Shown here: piece after piece, positions 56,645-64,000 of the stretch
Numbering within the stretch: position 1 is the stretch's first letter
Layout of the letters: each line of letters opens with the position of its first letter
NCBI GenBank assembly: GCA_028023455.1
Contig: JAQFVV010012446.1
Location: forward strand, 4,591,501-4,655,500
DNA: 64,000 bases
Source: Epiperipatus broadwayi
Taxonomy: Eukaryota; Onychophora; Udeonychophora; Euonychophora; Peripatidae
Reading direction: 5' to 3'
Position numbers and translations under genes: made by a program
Notes under the pieces: generated by a model
The model's database searches: none
The model's input: only the letters and a program-made list of their open reading frames with translations
What the model was told of the DNA's origin: nothing

Positions 56645-58900
56645 AAAGGTCAAGTATATTTTTTTTGTAATTCAACAATCTTGATAGCCATAATCTCTTG
56701 TTTGAGATTCAGTTCCCAAAAGATTATCTTAATAACTGATATTAATTTAGAGATGAGTTGTTCTTCAAAAGTATATTGATGAGTATGTTAAGTTATCAAA
56801 CAAGACCAATAATATTCAAGTGACCAGAATAATAGATCTCAAAAGTCAAAGGCATATACTAATTTGCTGGCAAATAATATCAGTTTATCAAGATGAGCCG
56901 GAGAAACTATATTATAATATTAAACTAATATCCGTACTGCAAAATATTAAATTCAGATTTAGTATCCATAACATTCTAATACGTGCCTTTAATCAACAGT
57001 AAAAAGATGTAACTTACTGAGCTTGCTAACTGCCAAATGGTGAGAATTTTAACATTTTTCCCCGCCTTCAATTCTTTAGCTAAGAAAAGCTGGATTCTTA
57101 TTTACTAGTCAATGTTGGATCGCTATTATAAAATAATTTTAAGTTTAACTGAATTTGAAAAAAATGTCCAAATGTTACTTGGCTCAGGTTCATATCCTAT
57201 GTCACCGGATTGGTATGCTAACTATTACAATAGAAAGTTCACTTTTACATTCAAAAGTTAATATAGCTTATTGGTCTAAAATAATAAAAGCATTTACTAA
57301 TTTAATAATTTTAAAATCAATACATGTACTATTCCAAATATGTATTTCAGATCGTATGCTTCATAAAATAAATGATCTCTTATTGACATTATCTTAAGAC
57401 AATAAATTTTGTTACATTAATTCCACTCTAGTAGTATATCTATTAATAGTACTGCTTTGAAGTCTATAATGTAATCAATATACCTAAAAGTGTGTGGCGC
57501 TCATGTTTAGAAATAGTCTATGAATATTTCTAACTAAACATGCATATTTTTATTTTGGTTGCATAATATCAAGAATACAATGAAAATTCAAGAAAAAATA
57601 TTTTTTTTTTACTTTTTATTGCATTTATGTGAAAAAAGTACTTCTTTAATTTTTTTTTTTTTTAGTGTTATATATTTCCAGAAATTAAATTTAGATACAG
57701 TTAATATTGCTAGATAGTATTACCACAGAGAATATACTGAATCCCATATAAAATTAAAAATTTTAATTTTTCGCTTAAAATTGTTTGCAAACTCAATATA
57801 TATATACACTGCCATTAGGAATACGCGTGCCTGAACAGTCTGGACTAAATTACAAATTGGGAAGTTGGTGAAAATTGATTTATAAGTATTCACAGGCAGA
57901 CATACTGAGGGAAGAAAAAGCAGAGGAAGTTAAAGAAAGTATATAAAAATATAACTTGCTCTACACATCTGCATTCGAATACATAAGAATATATATAAAA
58001 ACTCATCAAACAAAATTCAATACAATCCATGTTTTCACTAACTATGGATTCAGTAAATATATGCATATTAAATAAAAAATTAATTAATAATGAAATTTTA
58101 ATTTACTGATTTTTTTTTTTTTTAAACAACTTACTGCTCATGCTATAATTCCAAAACATCTCAAACAAAAGACAGCAGGCTTTCTTTTTCAGGACTTGAA
58201 TTTTATATATTTAATATCATTCAGGCATTTTCATGTACAAGAAGAATGAAAGATATAAAAATAGTAAGTTTTTTTTTTTTCTGAGAAAGACCGATATCTC
58301 AATGTGTATTACTTTTAAGTATGTTACCGATATGTACATGTGATATATACTCATAAAAATATCAGTACTGCGCATGTTAAAAATGTATACAGTGGTTAAT
58401 TTTTTGCTAATGATTTTTGTTCATATATAACTTTTAAATTAAATTATACACAGATATATGCAATTTGTACATGTGTATTAAAAATATATATCATATAGGG
58501 TATGCTAATGCTCGTGAATTTTGGAATCCACAAAAAAAGCTTGTAATTAAATAATGTGGAAGGGGAGCTACCATATAAAAAATGAAGCATGTACTTTTGA
58601 TAAATATACAAATGAAAACAAACTTTCCATTGATTAAAATATTAATTTCAGAAAACTGGATTATCCATTCAAAAGAAAATAGTCCAAATTATTCACTTAA
58701 AAGAATATGAAATTATGAAAAATATTTTTAAAATAAAAATTATTTTTATCCAGATTAAACCAATTTTTACTTGGAATGAAATTAGTATTTAAAAAAAAAA
58801 AAATTTTTTTTTTTTACAACACAAAATTAATTTAAACAATTTATTTCAATTTTATTTGTATATAACATACAGAAGCATTTGACTTGATGCATAAATATAT
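56645..58900. other. AT-rich non-coding DNA
   Basis: Short ORFs at 56820-57002 and 57155-57397 lack motifs. T and A runs near 57600, 57655, 58110, 58270 and 58795. Confidence 0.5.
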
Positions 58901-58904
58901 GCGT

Positions 58905-59700
58905 ATTGAATGTCTTTAGAAAAATTTAACTTTATTTAAATATTCCATATACATTCAACTGTTGGTAATAGCACATCAAACAGGTTAGTATAGGCACAAT
59001 GTTTTGAGAGGTATTTTTCTCCCCTCTTCTTCAGGTGCTGCTGCTCTGACCAGTGACAGTTCTAACATGGGATTTTAACCTGGATCCTTAGATTATTGAT
59101 TATTGAATTTTAAGGTAACGCTCTAACCAACTGAGCCATTCTGCCAAAGGCAACAGTAAATAGAAATTTCATATACTTATCTATGAGGTTCCTCCAGATT
59201 TCTCCACTTTTTCTTAAGAGCAAAGTTGATTAGTGATTTCCATACATTATGTATAGTCACACTAGGTTGGCTTACGGGATTTTTTGTCATTATGTGAGCA
59301 GCTTCTTTAAATTTTCTTCTTTGTATCTTTTCTTCTCTATCCAATAGTTTTATATTTTCCCAATTGAACATATGTTCATTGGTAAATACATGGTCTGCTA
59401 CCTTAGACAGGTTTTCTTCCAATCATCAGTTTATATTCTTGCAAGTACTTTTCAATGGGATGACTGGTTCCACATTCACATGCTATTTCATAGATGCAGT
59501 TTTTTTCTTTTCAGCATTTCAAGTTTAGGCTTTGTAGATGTTAGAATTCCTCATAGTGTGGTATGGCTCTGGAAAGCTGTTCTGATGTTATAGTGATTGC
59601 TGATTTTCCTTAATTTGTCTTTTTGGGGGATGTATGGGTATTGTTGTCTATTTAACATTTTCTTAATAACAGCTGACGAATAACCTTATTTAGTGATAGT
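58905..59700 (-). pseudogene. Penelope-like element 3' fragment, minus strand
   Basis: From the terminal block ATTGAATGTCTTTAGAAAAA (58908) through ACATTCAACTGTTGGTAATA, the CTGAAGA-hairpin motif (59034-59002), a tRNA-like segment, and the GIY-YIG end. The ORF 59177-59422 reads KVADHVFTNEHMFNWENIK and LLDREEKIQRRKFKEAAHI, then INFALKKKWRNLEEP, the C-terminal part of the nuclease region also seen at 31.5-31.7 kb. Nuclease start and RT end follow in other frames to about 59660. Better kept than the 48.8 kb copy; no opposed partner seen nearby. Confidence 0.75.
59068..59147 (-). repeat. tRNA-like segment in the PLE 3' region
   Basis: On the minus strand TTGGCAGAATGGCTCAGTTG with the A-box consensus TGGCTCAGTTGG (59138-59127), then GTTAGAGCG, and a B box worn to GGTTAAAATCC (about 59082-59072). 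This is the copy with the best A box. Confidence 0.65.
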
Positions 59701-61864
59701 TTCAAATGACTAGCAGACTTCTTCAGATGTAATTTGAAAGGGGTAGGTTAAATAATATGTGAAATATCTGAAGAATGCTCCTAGTCAATCAAAACTGTCA
59801 TCAAATAAAATACTGTAAAAACTACGCTATGAGAAGTGTGTTTGTTTGTTTTTTTTGTAGACGCTATGTTACAAAAGTAGAAGTTTTGGACATCTTGAAA
59901 TCAATTATATAACCTGAAGTTATAAAAAAATGTTTAATTAGATTTCCTTTTCCAGACTTTGAATTAAATAAGTTTATGTACATAGTAACATTATCATTTA
60001 TATATGCCTTTGAATCAAATTACAATGTAAAGTGAATAAACAAACATCTTCACACTCTCAAATTAATAAGATTGGCCTATATAACTAAAGTTAGGTTCAA
60101 AAGATAAGACAGTCACTTTTATCTTTTCAAGTCTCTATCTTATGCTTTGGTCTGAGAGTATTTTCTGTACTCAACAAAACATCGATGAGCTACTATAACA
60201 ACATTACAGTGGATGAATTAGGATGTAAATCCCTTCTGTTTAAATTAAATTGCCAAACAAGTAACTAACTAAATAAAAAGAAATGCACATTTTTTTTCCT
60301 TAGTTTATAATATATATATATTGATAATAATAAATAAAACACATCAATGACTTTAATCTGCTAAATGTAACATGTTTTAAGTTCTAGTTTGAAATTCAAA
60401 GTATATTGCTTTTCCTAGTTATATATAAATTTATTAGTAAAACTCGTTTTTGAAATATATAAATATGTTCGTTCATCTTACATAATAATGACATAATCGT
60501 CTATAGACCTTGGCTATAGTGGAGAATTTTAATTCTTTGAACATAGTATTTCATTACCAGACAGTACCGTAATGGTAGCTCCAATAATATATCAAAACTT
60601 TCCAGTGCTTTGAAATCATGTATACACAGAGAATCTTAATTTCATATAATTCAATGTATTTTCTGTTAACAAGAATCGTGTGCCAAGAGAACAAGAACTT
60701 CACAGTTTTCACATCTAAGTCTTCCACAAGAACTTAATTTTGAAGATTTTTCAATGACTCATTAAATAAGAGTAATATCCTGTTTGAGATATAATACTAA
60801 TAACTTACAATCCTTCATTAAAGCTTTCATAATAAGACAAATTTTAACCATTAGAAATCCTGTAACATTCAGTAATTCAAGTGGCAGACTAATTAAAACA
60901 GAATCATTCAATCAAGTAAAGTGATTTTTTTTTTTTTTTTTTTTTTAAGGTGAGAATTGATTAAGGAACATTTTGTTCTTGAATTCACATAACTCTTAAA
61001 CTACACAGGAAGTCATTAGAACATTGTCTATTATCTGCAAACAGTTTTCTCTGTAGTAAAACAAATTCTTCTAAAACAAGTCAATCAAAATTATTATCAA
61101 TAAAGCTAAGCTTTCTAATATCTTTTAACTAAAAATAGAAATAGAATACAGATAATAAATATATGCAAAGATTGATTTTAACATTAATTTAAAACCAAGA
61201 TGGCCACCTACTATGAGCATCATAAAAATAAAAATAAAATGATAAAAAAAATATATGCAGACATACTTCTTGTCAAAATATTCATATATAAAACTAAATA
61301 CAAAAAAAAAGGTGATAATACATAACAAAAAACTTACTAATGAAATTTATTAAATGATAAGCATATAAATAACATACCTGTTTATACTGGTGAATCATTA
61401 TTATTCATAATTCAACATAAAGCGTATAAATATTCAACACATTCTTAATGTGTGATATAAAGGCTTACATGATTTTATTTCTCTAATTCTAACCAATCGG
61501 ATTAATTTCTTCAAAAATCTCTACTTTTAAATGATGTCTCCCAGAAAAGCAAATCAAGAAAAAAATAATATTAAGACCCTTTGTTCTCTTCAGATAAAAT
61601 AAAGCTTAGAATTGCTCTCTAACAAAAATCTTAATTCATTTTTTAACCTAAACAGTAGCCAATTGATTTTGACTATAAAAATATTTTCAATAAGTACTTC
61701 TATACAGTAAAATACACAAATCATAAATCTTCCTGCAAATTATTTATTTACTAAACCTTGTTTAGATATAGAATTGTCTAACAATTTCTCGGCTATATAC
61801 TCTCTACAACACTTTATTGTTACAACAAAAACCTTTTAGCAATGCTGGTAGTCTTTACTAATCA
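59701..61864. other. AT-rich non-coding DNA
   Basis: T run near 60925-60947. ORF 61125-61328 (minus) is AT-driven, hydrophobic by composition. No gene called. Confidence 0.5.
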
Positions 61865-62088
61865 TTGAAAATCACAATTTGATGAACATTCAAATCTTTT
61901 GGCAGTGGCACTTGCGACAGATAGTTCTCCATTTATCATAGAAAATCAAAATTTGATGAACATTCAAATCTTTTGGCAGTGGCATTTGCGACAGATAGTT
62001 CTCCATTTATCATAGAAAATCAAAATTTGATGAACATTCAAATCTTTTGGCAATGGCACTTGTGACAGATAGTTCTCCATTTATCGAG
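61865..62088. repeat. 74-bp minisatellite, three units
   Basis: Unit anchors GAAAATCAMAATTTGATGAA at 61867, 61941 and 62015, exactly 74 bp apart, with only a few differences (GCACTTGCGACAG, GCATTTGCGACAG, GCACTTGTGACAG). High identity implies recent expansion. Confidence 0.9.
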
Positions 62089-62999
62089 TTAGAAAAATGT
62101 ATAAAACCTTGGGAGTTCAGACTTTTTCCATAACAAACTGATATTTCTTGAATGCATTCCTAATGAGAAATAACTTGATTAGATTTTTATATTCCAATTA
62201 ATTTCTATTGGGTAGTATTATACTTTGCAATATATAATCTTTAACATATGGATTGTTTTATCATGTATAATTGAAATATTTGATAAATATAAATTAATCT
62301 TTTTTCCAAAATGCAGCGTAGATGTTCAATATTTCCTTACAAGTTTTTATTATAAAAAGTTTGTGTATTACATGTAGTCAGTGTGATAAAAATCTAAAAA
62401 ATATACAACAACAAAAAAAGGCTACATTAAAAAATAAAATCTACATTTAAATTTCACTAAAAGTGAAATGGTGGACGGAAAAATGAATGGGTAACAAAGC
62501 ACAAACATTAAAGACTGAGATTATATAATATTAAATATCAAAGTCAATTTTTTATTCAAGAAAAAAAAAATATTATTAATCAAAATCTATAGATGCAGTA
62601 TATGTTATCAATATATCAACAGCAATGTAGAATAATACAAATTTGAGATATTAGGGGCTGCATTTCACAAAAAGCTTATAAACAAAAAACTCTATATCGA
62701 TCTTGAAAATGCTGAAAAATATCTGTAAAGCTAACTATGTAAATCCTGTAAGAGACTGTTTATTGCATTATATCTTTCAAATATTTGTAACTAATTTCAA
62801 AATAATTGTGACTACCCCCATTGCATTTGATTTATTAATGATACTGGGATTACTTATTTGATAAATATAAAAATAAACTACACTAGTTCAAATATATGTT
62901 TGAAAGCATATATTTTAAGCAAATTGATTCATTTCTTATGGATATAGCAGGAAATGATAATGAAACAAAGGGATAGATAACTAGTAATTTAAATGTTTT
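62089..62999. other. AT-rich non-coding DNA
   Basis: Nothing recognised. Confidence 0.5.
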
Positions 63000-63004
63000 T
63001 TTTT

Positions 63005-63115
63005 TGTGTCATATGTCATAGCATCGGCCGGGACGCAAACCCACAACTGTCTGCAACCAACTACTTGCTTGCAAAACAGGTGTGATGACCTCTCGGCTAA
63101 CAACGCTTGACTAGT
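63005..63115 (-). repeat. tRNA-derived SINE
   Basis: Minus strand: AGCGTTGTTAGCCGAGAGGT (A-box-like TAGCCGAGAGG), TTTTGCAAGCAAGTAG, a long variable-arm-like stretch, then GTGGGTTTGCGTCCCGGCCG (B-box-like GGTTTGCGTCC) and ATGCTATGACATATGACAC. The long gap between boxes suggests a class II (Leu or Ser) tRNA ancestor. It is bounded by a short direct repeat ACTAGTAATTTAAATGTT at 62980-62997 and 63111-63127, a plausible target-site duplication of about 17 bp. Homologous to 36.49-36.56 kb. Confidence 0.75.
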
Positions 63116-63127
63116 AATTTAAATGTT

Positions 63128-63354
63128 ACAAGCTAAAGAAAACAAAAATTTAAAAAAAAATTGCTAGTGCATTTAGTAAGCTTGATATCATATTTACAAA
63201 ATTAAACTTTTATGTTTCAAAAAAAAAAAAAATTTTTTTTAATGGATCCTAACTGTTGTAAAATATGAAGTTTGGTACAAGAAATGAAGCAAAGTTTATA
63301 GAATAAAAAAAATTCATTCAGAATAAAAAAAGGACTTAAAATAATATATTCAAT
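63128..63354. other. AT-rich non-coding DNA
   Basis: A and T runs near 63218-63240; nothing else. Confidence 0.5.
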
Positions 63355-63717
63355 TACTCATCATCATCATCAACTATTATCAATCCACTGCAGGATGAAG
63401 TTCTCTCCAAGTTCAATCCATCTTCTCCGATCTTTAGCTTCTCTTCTCCACATCACCCCTGCACACTTTCTTATTTCATCCATCCATCTTACATGTGATC
63501 TCTTTCTGCGTCTTTTATAATCTCTTGGAATCCAGTTTAAGATTTCAATTGTCCATCTATTATCATCTTTTCTAGCAATATGTCCAGCCCAACTCCACTT
63601 CAGTCTTTTAATTTTTTCAATGAGGTCAGTAACATCTGTTTGTTCTCTTACCCATATAGTGCTTTCAATCTCTTTTTGTTACTCCCAACATGCATCTCTC
63701 CATACTTCTTTGAGTGG
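63355..63717 (-). pseudogene. RTE LINE 3' fragment, little diverged
   Basis: Close match to 11005-11375 in the same orientation: CATCATCATCAACTATTATC, CCACTGCAGGATGAAG, CCATCTTCTCCGATCTTTAG and on to CATACTTCTTTGAGTGG, where homology stops abruptly (5' truncation). It covers about the last 110 codons. Few substitutions, so a fairly recent insertion. Confidence 0.85.
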
Positions 63718-64000
63718 TGATTTTAATATGTATTAAAAAAAAAATCTAATAAAAATTGACTGGATGAGTATTATTAATCTTTTTTATTCCATGAACCCCT
63801 TTGTCAGTCTGGTAAAAATCAGACCCCTTCATGTAGAAAATGATATATAGTTTTAGTTTTATGATATTCAATATCAACATGTCTTTAAATTAAATTTTAG
63901 GATTACATTTTACAACTTTTTCACAAAAACAGTAATTTCGATGTATGAATGAATGAGCAATGATTTTTCAAGATATGCAATAGCTGTAATGCAATGTAAA
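63718..64000. other. Non-coding DNA at the window edge
   Basis: Nothing recognised. Confidence 0.5.

Overview
The window is eukaryotic, strongly AT-rich, intron-poor DNA with almost no host coding capacity. I see no confident host gene. What can be recognised is a dense graveyard of metazoan-type transposable elements: RTE-clade LINEs whose 3' ends finish in GAT-type short repeats, a second more diverged LINE, Penelope-like elements (PLEs) with a GIY-YIG endonuclease, Tigger/pogo-like, Merlin-like and piggyBac-like DNA transposons, tRNA-derived SINEs, foldback elements and minisatellites. This fits an AT-rich invertebrate genome (cnidarian, mollusc, flatworm or arthropod are all possible). 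The sequence alone does not let me name the species.

Layout. 1-13 kb: a decayed RTE copy on the minus strand (2.0-4.3 kb), two palindromic insertions (5.8-6.2 and 6.6-6.8 kb), a hammerhead-ribozyme repeat (7.5-7.9 kb), an old LINE on the minus strand carrying a small MITE (9.1-10.9 kb), and the one long ORF of the window, a 648-residue RTE reverse transcriptase (11.0-13.0 kb, minus). 13-33 kb: more hammerhead-family repeats (14.4-15.0, 19.1-19.8, 32.9 kb), a degenerate LINE (about 16 kb), two Tigger-like elements with TIRs and TA target duplications (21.3 and 29.0 kb), a 1.1 kb TIR element (26.2 kb), a Merlin-like remnant (28.3 kb) and a head-to-head pair of PLE fragments (30.3-32.1 kb). 33-47 kb: a candidate piggyBac-like element flanked by TTAA holding a 162-bp tandem array and a possible three-exon gene (33.7-36.2 kb), two plus-strand RTE copies each split by a later insertion with a readable target-site duplication (36.5-40.1 and 42.1-44.3 kb), and a 1.4 kb foldback (45.5-47.0 kb). 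47-64 kb: further PLE inverted pairs (48.8-52.2, 55.1-55.6 kb), a single PLE (58.9-59.7 kb), an intact-looking hammerhead (53.4 kb), a 74-bp minisatellite (61.9 kb), a tRNA-derived SINE (63.0 kb) and an RTE 3' end (63.4 kb).

The most interesting system is the co-occurrence of (i) a dispersed repeat family that carries a type I hammerhead ribozyme with a minimal, self-complementary helix III, and (ii) PLE fragments whose 3' regions hold a tRNA-like pol III promoter and a hairpin resembling a hammerhead core. Hammerheads of this kind are known from PLEs and from small non-autonomous animal 'retrozymes' that make circular RNAs. The hammerhead repeat here looks like such a retrozyme family, possibly mobilised by the neighbouring PLEs. 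At least two copies (7.7 and 53.4 kb) keep the ribozyme core and all three helices; the others show how the core decays.
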